DNA of 64,000 nt from CAZZKG01 sp964654825. GTDB lineage: Bacteria > Gemmatimonadota > CAZMKB01. Of the stretch, positions 51,121-59,525 are shown piece after piece. The stretch covers positions 1 through 64,000 of the forward strand of contig CAZZKG010000006.1 in NCBI GenBank assembly GCA_964654825.1, in the 5' to 3' direction. Each line of letters starts with the position of its first letter. Position 1 is the first letter of the stretch. The translations under genes were made by a program, and so were the position numbers. Under the pieces are notes generated by a model, which worked only from the letters and a program-made list of their open reading frames with translations, made no database searches and had not been told where the DNA came from.

Positions 51121-52797
51121 TCAGCTCAGATAACCGAGACCCTGGAGGGTTTTCCGAATTTCTTCCTCCTCGTCGGTGGTATAGCCATCAACAGTTTTCT
51201 CGGGTACGGAGCCTGGTTCCAGTTTCACGAACCTGAGTTCATTCGACTTCTTGTAATCTTCGGTAAAACACTCGAGCAAGACCTTTCCATCCATCTCCTC
51301 GGGGACGGGCATACCGAACATGTGAATGATCGTCGGGGCCAGGTCTTCGATGCGGGCATCCTGCACAACATGAGCTTGTCTGACCCCCTCCCCCCGCATG
51401 AAAAGTATTCCATTCTCACGATGCAACGCAGGTGTAAACTCGAACGGGTCTCTATAGATCTGATCGACGAAGAAATCGGCTCTCGGAAGGATGCTCAGGT
51501 CCCTGGTGAGGAACTGGATATCGGGAGCGAGCTCCATGTAAGGTCCCCTGTAGAGTTCTTCCCTCCGGTAGGCTTTCTCTACAACCCGTTCCCCGTCTGG
51601 ATCAAGAATCTCTTCGAGGCCGCTGATGATTTCGTCTCTCAGTTGCTCGTACTCGGCCCCGGGTCGGATGATGCCTTCCGGTTCCCTCCCCTGCAGATTG
51701 ATGATGATGATTTCTTCTCCCCCGCTGAAGCTCGAGAAAGCCTTCGTACGTGACCAGTCGATCATCGACATATACAGTCTGTCCAGAGTGACACCGAGAA
51801 GCCGGGGTTTCAGCAATCTCGCAGCCCTCCTGCCGAAGGCCCTGAGAAGTCTATCGAGACTCTGGTAGCTGCTGTCACCATCGAGCTGATCTCTGCCGAC
51901 TCCCAGCAGTTTCGCCAGGAGTTTCGAACCGGATTTCAATTTCAGGTAACCGCGTTCCAGCAGCCATTTGTTGATGTAGAACCTGCCCTCGATCGGACCG
52001 CACCCGTGATCAGACATGACGATGACGGACACATCTTCCCCGGCGGCAGAGATGAGTTTCCCGAGGTAATCATCGAGGACCGCGTAGCACATTTCGATGA
52101 TGCCGCCGTACTTTTTATTCTCCACCGGATGCTTGTCTCTGTACTCAGGTACCTTTATCCGCCAGGCCCTGTGCTGTACGAGGTCGACGGTCCTGAAGAC
52201 AGTCATGAAGAAATCCCAGTCGAATTTCCTCATGAGGTACAGATTTGCATCCAGTATCTTCCTGGTAGTGTAGAGCATGTGCATGAAAGCTTTTTTCTCA
52301 TCACCACCCCAGAATATTTTTTCTGAATCACTGTCGAGCGGGTAGTCTCCGAGAGCACAGAGGAGATCGAGATGCAGATCGGCCGGGTGGGTGAAGATAT
52401 GGTCGGTACTCGGAGTGAGCAATCCACTTACCAGATAACCATTGACCTCTTCCGGAGGGTAGGTCAGGGGAACGTTTACCACCCCCACTTTTTTCCCTCT
52501 GTCACTCAGTATCTTCCAGACACTCCTCGCTTTTATCGAATTATAGGTGATAAAAGGACGGTAGTACGTACCATCTTTTCTCTCACGAAAGTAGAACACG
52601 CCGTGTCCACCGGGATTCATACCGGTGATGAAAGATGACCACGCGACGGAACTGTTGGGAGGTATCGTGGAGAGTAGCGTGCCGGAGGCGCCTTCCTGAC
52701 AAATTTTCGAGAGGTTCGGGAGTTTTCCTGCTTCCATCATGGGAGATGCGATGTCGAGTGTTGCTCCATCGAATCCGACGACCAGCACCTTTTTCAT
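51121..52797 (-). CDS. Alkaline-phosphatase-superfamily enzyme, soluble form
   Basis: About 558 residues from ATG 52797; the frame is open to 52881, but the extension is weak. It opens KVLVVGFDGATLDIASPMMEAGKLPNLSKI, nearly the same plan as the catalytic domain of the 33029 gene, so the two are paralogues. The nucleophile segment is PNSSVAWSSFITGMNPGGHGVFYF, and metal ligands appear in VIVMSDHGCGPIEGRFYINKWL and ALHRENGILFMRG. There are no membrane helices and no clear signal peptide, in contrast to its paralogue, so it may act in the cytoplasm. Tail: TLQGLGYLS. Substrate unknown. Confidence 0.75.
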   Translation of the reverse strand: MKKVLVVGFDGATLDIASPMMEAGKLPNLSKICQEGASGTLLSTIPPNSSVAWSSFITGMNPGGHGVFYFRERKDGTYYRPFITYNSIKARSVWKILSDRGKKVGVVNVPLTYPPEEVNGYLVSGLLTPSTDHIFTHPADLHLDLLCALGDYPLDSDSEKIFWGGDEKKAFMHMLYTTRKILDANLYLMRKFDWDFFMTVFRTVDLVQHRAWRIKVPEYRDKHPVENKKYGGIIEMCYAVLDDYLGKLISAAGEDVSVIVMSDHGCGPIEGRFYINKWLLERGYLKLKSGSKLLAKLLGVGRDQLDGDSSYQSLDRLLRAFGRRAARLLKPRLLGVTLDRLYMSMIDWSRTKAFSSFSGGEEIIIINLQGREPEGIIRPGAEYEQLRDEIISGLEEILDPDGERVVEKAYRREELYRGPYMELAPDIQFLTRDLSILPRADFFVDQIYRDPFEFTPALHRENGILFMRGEGVRQAHVVQDARIEDLAPTIIHMFGMPVPEEMDGKVLLECFTEDYKKSNELRFVKLEPGSVPEKTVDGYTTDEEEEIRKTLQGLGYLS

Positions 52798-52881
52798 TCT
52801 CAACTGCTCCCCTGATAAAAATTTTCCCCCTCCCTCCGATGAAGGCAGAGGGGGAAGTGATACGAGAACTCTTTCCCGCAC

Positions 52882-53682
52882 TTACTCGAGGAACACATCC
52901 TCAACTCTCGGCTCGATGGCTATCCCGCGCTCTAGCTGAAGAACGGGTCGGACGACTATCTGCAAGGTCTTGAAGAAATCCCGTATATCACCCACGAAGC
53001 TCCTTGGAACGTACAGGACATCCCCCGCCTCCAGATTGATGTTCTCTCCACCGGAACCCTTCACGAGAAAGTCCTGGAGATCGAGCCTCTCGAGATAGGG
53101 ATCATCAATATCTCCCCGTATAAGAATAACGGAAGACTTGTTGCCGTCATTTGTAAAACCGCCGGCTTTCGCGATCGCTTCGACCGCCGATGTCGCGCTG
53201 TTCAGCACAAAGACACCGGGCTTCTCGACCTCCCCGAGGACGAAAATCTTCTGGCTCCTGAGTGAAATAACCTCAACTCCGACCTGAGGATTGACGTAGT
53301 ACCGAGCAAGACCATCCTGAACTGTCCGTCTCAATTCTTTGATGTCTACCCCTCCTGCTCTGATATATCCGAGGAAGGGGTAATAGAACTCACCCGAGAC
53401 ATCGAGCTTCACCTTCTTGTTGAGGTCTTCATGACCCCATACTCGGATCGCAAGCTCATCGCCGGTTCCGAGGATGAACTCGGTAATGTGTGGGGGTGCC
53501 TCATCCAGTATCCGACCTTCCGGTTGATCACTGCCCGGGAGAGAACCGGCACTATTTGTTCCACCACTGCATGAAACAGACATCAGACCTACACAGAAAA
53601 GGAGCAAAAGTTCTCTGAATATTGAATTGAAGGTGTTGAATAGAGGCGGAATCGAAACGTTAAAATTCCTGAAAATTTTCAT
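52882..53682 (-). CDS. Polysaccharide export lipoprotein (Wza-like)
   Basis: About 266 residues from ATG 53682, which follows GGGGGTG; the frame is open to 53727. A hydrophobic N-terminus leads to a lipobox-like LMSVSCSGG. The Poly_export domain starts FILGTGDELAIRVWGHEDLNKKVKLDVSGEFYYPFLGYI, and an SLBB domain follows (KIFVLGEVEKPGVFVLN, AIAKAGGFT). GDVLYVPRSF ends the second domain. It would form the outer-membrane or periplasmic export channel. No Wzc-type kinase gene follows, which is unusual. It is the first gene of a block of 15 minus-strand genes. Confidence 0.88.
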   Translation of the reverse strand: MKIFRNFNVSIPPLFNTFNSIFRELLLLFCVGLMSVSCSGGTNSAGSLPGSDQPEGRILDEAPPHITEFILGTGDELAIRVWGHEDLNKKVKLDVSGEFYYPFLGYIRAGGVDIKELRRTVQDGLARYYVNPQVGVEVISLRSQKIFVLGEVEKPGVFVLNSATSAVEAIAKAGGFTNDGNKSSVILIRGDIDDPYLERLDLQDFLVKGSGGENINLEAGDVLYVPRSFVGDIRDFFKTLQIVVRPVLQLERGIAIEPRVEDVFLE

Positions 53683-53797
53683 AAATACACCCCCAGAGGC
53701 CAAGAAAACAGTTACAATATTACCCACAATCTGAATGTGTTTAGTCGAAGATACGGTTCACTATTTACTTGTGCATAACCCGTACCACATTAAAGAA

Positions 53798-53825
53798 AAT
53801 TTACTCTTTATTTAGACCCTGTCAA
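53798..53825 (-). promoter_or_regulatory. Promoter of the polysaccharide operon
   Basis: On the minus strand TTGACA (53820-53825), 16 bases, TAAATT (53798-53803). It leaves a leader of about 110 bases before the export lipoprotein gene. The -35 is perfect; the -10 and spacing are less so. Confidence 0.5.
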
Positions 53826-53991
53826 GTCTCATACCATCTAGGGGTTCCCTTGAATTCACCAATCGATTGGATAGTTAAAAGACGAAAATTTGATTCACCG
53901 TTCGCAGTGGTAATAAGAAAGACTATTCCCGTCACGATGGATCAGTCAAAGCGTACATTCCTTCACAATTTTTCCGGCGGGATCGACATTT

Positions 53992-54069
53992 ATAAATAGG
54001 GACAGTCACCATTTATTTAAAAATAACATAACGGTGACAAAAAAATAAATGGTGACTGTCCCTATTTAT
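53992..54069. repeat. Inverted pair of REP-like repeats (REPIN-like)
   Basis: Two exact 27-bp inverted copies, 53992-54018 and 54043-54069, share the TAAATAGGGACAGTCACC core with the repeats beside the RAYT gene. The 24 bases between them contain another partial GGTGAC. The whole would extrude as a long hairpin. It is a non-autonomous doublet, presumably mobilised by the RAYT at 21418-22089. Confidence 0.85.
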
Positions 54070-54099
54070 CGTAGACAATGACAGCGGGTAGTCGAGGTT

Positions 54100-54164
54100 C
54101 CTGGCCAGGCGAGACGACGCAAGGAGTATCTTTAGTTACTCCGAGGAGTAGCAACGCAGCCAGG
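54100..54164. repeat. Structured hairpin related to the MITE core
   Basis: CCTGGC (54100-54105) pairs with GCCAGG (54159-54164). Inside, GGAGTA and TACTCC form a perfect stem with an eight-base loop. AAGGAG and AGCAACGCAGCC flank the inner stem, as in the MITE hairpin at 24943-25010. It lies between the REP pair and the stop of the sugar transferase gene. Confidence 0.5.
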
Positions 54165-54211
54165 GGACTTGAGAGTCGCCTGAATTGGTGATGAATTTCT
54201 GGGACGGGACA

Positions 54212-55087
54212 CTAGATATTGATACAGTGGAGCATCCACCTCACGGTGGACAGGAGGAGTTTGACATCCAGCCAGAGAGACCAGTTTCTGATATACTCCA
54301 GGTCGAAATTCAGATTCTCGTGAATCAGTTTTTCTCTCGAAGCCTGGAGCTGCCAGATACCGGTGACACCGGGTTTCATCTGCAGGCGGATTTCGTGAAG
54401 CTTGTTGTAGCCGATAACGATATACGGCATTTCCGGGCGAGGTCCTACGAGACTCATGTCACCTCTGAGCACGTTGATGAGCTGGGGGAGTTCATCGAGT
54501 GATACCTTCCGGAGAAATCTGCCAAATCCGGTGAGTCGATCATCATCATGTGTCTTCGGGGAGAAATCATATTTGGGACTGTCGATCTTCATCGTCCTGA
54601 ATTTGAAAATTTTGAACGGCTTCCCTTTCAGATCATGAACGCGTCTGTCACCGGTCCTTCTGTTGAAAATGAAGGTTGTCTTGTTGCCGATACTTTCGAT
54701 CTCTCTCCGGTCAAGCCTTCTCCTGTTCTGACCGATACGCTGCTGGGTAAAAAAGATCGGTCCCCTCGAATCGAGCTTGATCAGGAGTGCAACGAGGATA
54801 AAGAGTGGTGAGGTGATTATGACGAGACCTGTCGCGAAGGTGATGTCCATAGCACGCTTGATGAACCTCCGCCATGTCAGTGTAAGCGCCTGGATATAGG
54901 AACCGAATACAGCATACTTGCCTGATGATTCGATCGGTTTGTCGTATCCCCTCTCGACGAGACTCCGCTGATAGAGCTGGAGTATATCCCTGAAGCCTTC
55001 ACCGGGACCAATCCACTTGAAGCGTTCTTTCGTCTCTATTGCCTGCATGTAATATTCACTGTCTTTTGTCTGCAGTCTTTTCTTCAT
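54212..55087 (-). CDS. Polyprenyl-phosphate sugar-1-phosphate transferase (priming enzyme)
   Basis: This encodes 291 residues. A soluble N-terminal stretch of about 80 residues precedes one membrane hairpin (DITFATGLVIITSPLFILVALLIKL). The bacterial sugar transferase catalytic domain follows: SRGPIFFTQQRIGQN, PFKIFKFRTMKID, FLRKVSLDELPQLINVLRGDMSLVGPRPEMPYIV and MKPGVTGIWQL. A basic insert with the sequence NRRTGDRRV lies between the first two. It transfers a sugar phosphate to undecaprenyl phosphate to start the repeat unit. It has its own promoter and is separated from the rest of the locus by the REP pair. Confidence 0.92.
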   Translation of the reverse strand: MKKRLQTKDSEYYMQAIETKERFKWIGPGEGFRDILQLYQRSLVERGYDKPIESSGKYAVFGSYIQALTLTWRRFIKRAMDITFATGLVIITSPLFILVALLIKLDSRGPIFFTQQRIGQNRRRLDRREIESIGNKTTFIFNRRTGDRRVHDLKGKPFKIFKFRTMKIDSPKYDFSPKTHDDDRLTGFGRFLRKVSLDELPQLINVLRGDMSLVGPRPEMPYIVIGYNKLHEIRLQMKPGVTGIWQLQASREKLIHENLNFDLEYIRNWSLWLDVKLLLSTVRWMLHCINI

Positions 55088-55215
55088 ACACCTAATACAC
55101 CTATCCGTTGGAGAGACTCAAGAAGTATGGGAGCTACTATCATAAGAGAGGAAAGACCTGGTTTATGGTTGATAGTATGTTAAAAAAAATCATCTTCTGA
55201 ACCCTGGTGAAACTT

Positions 55216-55244
55216 ATTGTATCAGATTTTGAAGGTTTTGTCAA
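55216..55244 (-). promoter_or_regulatory. Near-consensus promoter of the sugar transferase gene
   Basis: On the minus strand TTGACA (55239-55244), 17 bases, TACAAT (55216-55221) with TGA directly before it. The leader is about 120 bases. Confidence 0.75.
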
Positions 55245-55862
55245 GTTAAAAAATTCCGGCATGGGAAAATTTATTCGGTCCAATTCCTACCCATTGAAAA
55301 CCGGGGGGAAATGGTGCCCTGAACAGTGCATTTATCTCCTGAATTGTTATAGAAATATCCGGATGAAAAAACAAGACCTGCCGGCTAACTCTCTTTAAAA
55401 AAAGGGGGGTTGGATCGGACACCTGATACCTCCCCCGGCACAGTCGAGCGTATCTTCCCCACTTCCTGGAAATTGCAATTCTCATGCCAGCGACAACCAT
55501 ATTCCGGATTTGAGTTTTTCCTGATTTCTGATCAGACAGAGAAACAGGGGGTCACGGGGAGCGATTCCGCATATCACGGTAAAGACAACCCCTGCCACCA
55601 TCGCAGAACTGGTTGAAAGAAGGGCGCCAATCAGGCAGACATTTAGCGTGCGGCATGCCGTCCTGACATACAATGCGAAGGGTGCCCCGGGGCAGGTCGT
55701 TCGAACGAAGTCTCCATATTTGCCTTATCTGATTGGAATACAATGAGATAGAAACATCGCCCCGGGACAGAAGAACCATGGCATAATCCTTGCCCTTCTG
55801 CACGGTATTATTGTGATCGCCGGCTTTCGGCGGGAGTATCTGATCCACGAGGCAAAAAGGAG
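55245..55862. other. Gene-free region between the polysaccharide locus and dnaK
   Basis: This is a divergent gap of about 600 bases. Short open frames on both strands lack ribosome binding sites and family motifs. No CIRCE operator (TTAGCACTC with its inverse) is present before dnaK, and I found no convincing plus-strand promoter or heat-shock promoter. Confidence 0.4.
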
Positions 55863-55870
55863 TGATTTTT

Positions 55871-57775
55871 ATGAGTAAAGTCATCGGTATTGATCTCGGC
55901 ACAACGAACTCATGCGTCGCAGTCATGGAAGGTGGAGATCCTGTGGTCATTGCCAACGCGGAAGGAGGCCGGACGACACCATCCGTCGTTGCTTTTACCA
56001 AGGATGGAGAACGGCTGACAGGGCAGGTTGCGAAGAGGCAGGCGATCACGAATCCTGAGAACACCGTGTTTTCCATCAAGCGGTTCATGGGCAGGAAGTT
56101 CAGTGAAGTCAGTGATGAAATCACGAAGGTGCCGTACGAGGTGGTTTCCGGGCCGAACGGTGATGCCCGGGTGAAGGCCGGCGGGCAGGAATACTCACCT
56201 CCTGAGATTTCCGCTATGGTCCTGCAGAAGATGAAACAGACTGCAGAGGACTACCTCGGTACGAAGATAACGAAAGCCGTCATTACGGTGCCTGCTTATT
56301 TCAACGACAGTCAGCGTCAGGCGACGAAGGACGCGGGCAGGATCGCGGGCCTGGAGGTACTGAGGATCATCAACGAACCGACAGCTGCTTCCCTCGCGTA
56401 TGGACTCGAGAAAAAGTCCGACGAGAAGATCGCGGTATTCGATCTGGGCGGTGGGACATTCGATATATCGATACTCGAGCTGGGAGACGGAGTTTTTGAG
56501 GTAAAGGCGACCAACGGTGATACCCATCTGGGTGGGGACGACCTCGACCAGAGAGTCATCGACTGGCTGGTGGGAGAGTTTAAAAAACAGGAAGGTATCG
56601 ATCTCAAAAAGGATCCGATGGCACTCCAGCGACTCAAGGAGGCGGCCGAGAAAGCAAAATGCGAACTCTCGACGGTACTCAAGACTGACATTAATCTTCC
56701 GTTCGTCACGGCTGACGCGAGCGGGCCAAAGCACCTCAATCTCACACTCACCCGGGCGAAGCTTGAGGAACTCATCGATGACCTCATCGAACGCACCGTC
56801 AATCCCTGTAAACAGGCCATGGCGGATGCAGGGTTGAAACCGGGTGACATGGACGAAGTCATCCTGGTGGGTGGTGCAACGAGGATGCCCAAGGTTCAGG
56901 AACTCGTGAAGGAAATCTTCGGGAAGGAACCCCACAAAGGTGTCAATCCCGACGAGGTCGTTGCCGTGGGCGCCGCTATCCAGGGTGGAGTACTCGCCGG
57001 TGAGGTTAAGGATGTCCTGCTGCTGGACGTGACACCGCTCTCCCTGGGGATCGAAACTCTCGGAGGAGTTTTTACCAGGCTCATCGAGCGCAACACCACA
57101 ATCCCCACAAAGAAGAGTGAGATCTTCAGTACAGCGGAAGACAATCAAACAACCGTGGAGATACACGTGCTCCAGGGGGAGCGTGAGATGGCAATCTACA
57201 ACAAGACGATAGGCAGATTCCAGCTCACAGGTATCCCCCCGGCACCCCGCGGGATTCCTCAGGTCGAGGTGGCCTTCGACATCGACGCGAACGGCATCAT
57301 GAATGTATCCGCGAAAGACAAAGCTACCGGGAAAGAGCAGTCGATTAAGATCGAGGCTTCCAGCGGCCTGACCGAAGAAGAGATCCAACGGATGGTGAGA
57401 GATTCGGAGACCCACTCTGCCGAGGACGGTCTGAAGAGGGAAGAAGTCGAAACAAGGAACAGGGCTGACTCGCTCATTTACGAAACGGAAAAGAACATCC
57501 GGGAAATGGGCGACAAGATCGGCGCGGATGAAAAAGCGAAAATGGAGACAGCGATGGAACGGGTGAAATCCGCCCTGAAGGGGACCGACATGAGTGAGAT
57601 AAAGAAAGCTACGGAAGACCTGACGCAGACCTGGCATCAGGTGGCCAGCACACTCTATCAGCAGTCTCAAGCCTCTGATACAGCACAGTCGACTGAATCT
57701 CAATCACCCGAACCTCCCAAGGAAGAGGTTGTGGACGCGGAATACGAAGTGGTGGATGAAGAAAAGAAAGATTGA
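55871..57775 (+). CDS. dnaK: Chaperone DnaK (Hsp70)
   Basis: This encodes 634 residues from ATG 55871 (AAGGAG upstream), a normal length. The ATPase begins VIGIDLGTTNSCVAVMEGG. IINEPTAASLAYGLEKK, VFDLGGGTFDISILELGDG and VILVGGATRMPKVQELVKEIFG are the phosphate and adenosine motifs. The linker DVLLLDVTPLSLGIET leads into the substrate domain, and the acidic tail AEYEVVDEEKKD is that of bacterial DnaK. No grpE or dnaJ is adjacent, which is unusual for many phyla. An htrA-type gene follows at once. Confidence 0.98.
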   Translation: MSKVIGIDLGTTNSCVAVMEGGDPVVIANAEGGRTTPSVVAFTKDGERLTGQVAKRQAITNPENTVFSIKRFMGRKFSEVSDEITKVPYEVVSGPNGDARVKAGGQEYSPPEISAMVLQKMKQTAEDYLGTKITKAVITVPAYFNDSQRQATKDAGRIAGLEVLRIINEPTAASLAYGLEKKSDEKIAVFDLGGGTFDISILELGDGVFEVKATNGDTHLGGDDLDQRVIDWLVGEFKKQEGIDLKKDPMALQRLKEAAEKAKCELSTVLKTDINLPFVTADASGPKHLNLTLTRAKLEELIDDLIERTVNPCKQAMADAGLKPGDMDEVILVGGATRMPKVQELVKEIFGKEPHKGVNPDEVVAVGAAIQGGVLAGEVKDVLLLDVTPLSLGIETLGGVFTRLIERNTTIPTKKSEIFSTAEDNQTTVEIHVLQGEREMAIYNKTIGRFQLTGIPPAPRGIPQVEVAFDIDANGIMNVSAKDKATGKEQSIKIEASSGLTEEEIQRMVRDSETHSAEDGLKREEVETRNRADSLIYETEKNIREMGDKIGADEKAKMETAMERVKSALKGTDMSEIKKATEDLTQTWHQVASTLYQQSQASDTAQSTESQSPEPPKEEVVDAEYEVVDEEKKD

Positions 57776-57795
57776 TTCCCCGACTGAGAAGTAAT

Positions 57796-59304
57796 ATGAA
57801 AAAAAACAAAAATATGAGAAGGATGGGCTCCGTGACAGGGTTCATCCTTCTCATCCTGATCTGGCTCCATACTGGCACGGGTTCGTATTGCCATGCAGAT
57901 CAGCAGACACCGGACGAATACCCGGTATTCGGTACCGGGGAGACTGTGGCCGGTGTGTCCGATCACTCCAGCTTCGCCGAGATCGCCAGGAAGGTGAAAC
58001 CCTACGTGGTGAACATCAGTGCAAAACGCACGATCGAGCATCCGGTTATCGATGATGCACCGTTTTTCAAGGGACCCTTCGAAAAATATTTCAGGAATCC
58101 ACATGAAGAGAAGTTCGAGATGGAGGGGCTTGGAAGCGGAGTGATCGTTCGCGAAGACGGCTACATCCTCACGAACAATCACGTCATCGAGAATGCCGAA
58201 GAGATCCAGGTGTCCATGTTCGACAACCAGGTTTTCACTGCGGAGATCGTCGGGCGGGATCCAACGACCGATATCGCCGTGATAAAAATCGACGCCGAGA
58301 GACTGCCAGAGGCCCGTCTCGGGAACTCCGACGAAGTCGAGGTGGGAGAATGGGTTCTGGCGGTGGGAAACCCCATGCGACTCCCGTACACCGTGACAGC
58401 GGGGATCATCAGCGCAAAAGGAAGGAACATCGACATTATACCGGGGAGCTACAGTATCGAAAGTTTTATCCAGACGGATGCGGCGATCAACCCCGGGAAT
58501 TCGGGTGGCCCACTCATCGATCTGAAGGGCGAAGTCGTAGGGATCAACACAGCAATATCGACGAATACCGGCTACTATCAGGGATATGGATTTGCAATCC
58601 CCGTAAACCTTGCGAAAAGAGTCCTGGGGGACCTGATCGAAAGAGGAAGAGTTGTTCGAGCCATCCTGGGCGTGTCGATCCAGAATGTGAATCCTGAAAT
58701 TGCCGAGGAAATGGGACTGGAGGAAACGAAAGGTGTCCGTGTAGAAGGTTTCATACCGGAAGACAGCCCGGCACTTCTGGCCGGAGTACGTGAGGGAGAT
58801 GTTATCATCGCTATCGACGGTGTCAGGGTAGCGAGAGTGAATGAGCTGCAGACACTGGTCGCCCAGCAGAATCCGGGTGACGAGATCACCCTGACTGTCA
58901 TCAGGGAGGGGAAGACACGGACCTTCGATGTGACTCTCACGGAACGACCCGAAGAAACACCTCAGCTGGCAAGCCGTGATGCCGTACTCGAGGCCCATCC
59001 ATTCGGCGTTCTCCTCATCGACATCGACGAGCAGGTGAGAGCTGCCCACCATCTCAGTGAGGCTATAGGTGTTCTGGTTCAGGCAGTCGATCCTGATGGC
59101 CCAGGGGCCGCAGCGAAACCTCACCCCCTAATGGAGGGCGATATCATACTGGAAGTCGATAACGGCATGGAAGTTGCTTCTGTCGAAGATATGGAGGACG
59201 GGTTGATCGCTATCGAGCACAAGGATGAATTGCTTCTCTTCGTATCCAGATACCAGGACGGGGGGGCCTCTACGTTTTACACGGTCATCAATCCCCAGTG
59301 GTGA
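57796..59304 (+). CDS. Periplasmic serine protease of the HtrA/DegP family
   Basis: About 502 residues from ATG 57796; a TTG at 57772 overlapping the dnaK stop is the alternative. A signal sequence (VTGFILLILIWLHTGTGSYCHA) marks export. The trypsin-like triad is complete: His in YILTNNHVIENAEE, Asp in TDIAVIKID and Ser in INPGNSGGPLIDLKG. Two PDZ domains follow. The first is VRAILGVSIQNVNPEIAEEMGL with GVREGDVIIAIDG. The second is degenerate near the C-terminus (LMEGDIILEVDNGMEVAS). It degrades or refolds damaged envelope proteins. Its position 20 bases after dnaK suggests joint stress expression. Confidence 0.92.
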   Translation: MKKNKNMRRMGSVTGFILLILIWLHTGTGSYCHADQQTPDEYPVFGTGETVAGVSDHSSFAEIARKVKPYVVNISAKRTIEHPVIDDAPFFKGPFEKYFRNPHEEKFEMEGLGSGVIVREDGYILTNNHVIENAEEIQVSMFDNQVFTAEIVGRDPTTDIAVIKIDAERLPEARLGNSDEVEVGEWVLAVGNPMRLPYTVTAGIISAKGRNIDIIPGSYSIESFIQTDAAINPGNSGGPLIDLKGEVVGINTAISTNTGYYQGYGFAIPVNLAKRVLGDLIERGRVVRAILGVSIQNVNPEIAEEMGLEETKGVRVEGFIPEDSPALLAGVREGDVIIAIDGVRVARVNELQTLVAQQNPGDEITLTVIREGKTRTFDVTLTERPEETPQLASRDAVLEAHPFGVLLIDIDEQVRAAHHLSEAIGVLVQAVDPDGPGAAAKPHPLMEGDIILEVDNGMEVASVEDMEDGLIAIEHKDELLLFVSRYQDGGASTFYTVINPQW

Positions 59305-59333
59305 TCACCACGGTTATCCCTAAGAGAATGTGC

Positions 59334-59362
59334 TTGACGACCTTTTCCAGTGACGGTATATT
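59334..59362 (+). promoter_or_regulatory. Promoter of the tRNA-Leu/tig/clpP/clpX/lon unit
   Basis: TTGACG at 59334-59339, a 17-base spacer and TATATT at 59357-59362, each five of six to consensus. It lies about 50 bases before the tRNA. Confidence 0.65.
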
Positions 59363-59420
59363 CTCAACATGATCAGGATACCGGAGTCTTGCAAGGCAGA
59401 GGGACGAGCAGGTTGAATAT

Positions 59421-59506
59421 GCGAGAGTGGCGGAACTGGTAGACGCGCTGGACTTAGGATCCTGTGGGCATGACCCGTGGGGGTTCAAGTCCCCCCTCTC
59501 GCACCA
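59421..59506 (+). tRNA. tRNA-Leu(UAG), CCA encoded
   Basis: 86 nt including CCA. Acceptor arm GCGAGAG pairs with CTCTCGC. The anticodon loop is CTTAGGA, with anticodon TAG. A long variable arm (class II) and the T arm GGGGGTTCAAGTCCCCC are present. One T-T mismatch is visible in the anticodon stem. It lies 20 bases before trigger factor and is probably processed from the same transcript. Confidence 0.95.
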
Positions 59507-59525
59507 TCTGGAAACAAAGAGATCG

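Noticed and set aside
56195..57703. 502-codon minus-strand frame across dnaK
   Set aside because: This is an antisense shadow of dnaK; its composition is unusual (His, Phe and Arg rich) and there is no ribosome binding site.
57700..59124. 474-codon minus-strand frame across the HtrA gene
   Set aside because: This is an antisense shadow of a strongly conserved gene with intact catalytic residues.
59427..59525. N-terminal extension of trigger factor reading MAELVDALDLGSCGHD
   Set aside because: It is the translation of the tRNA-Leu gene in a frame that happens to stay open; the real start is at 59526 or 59532.
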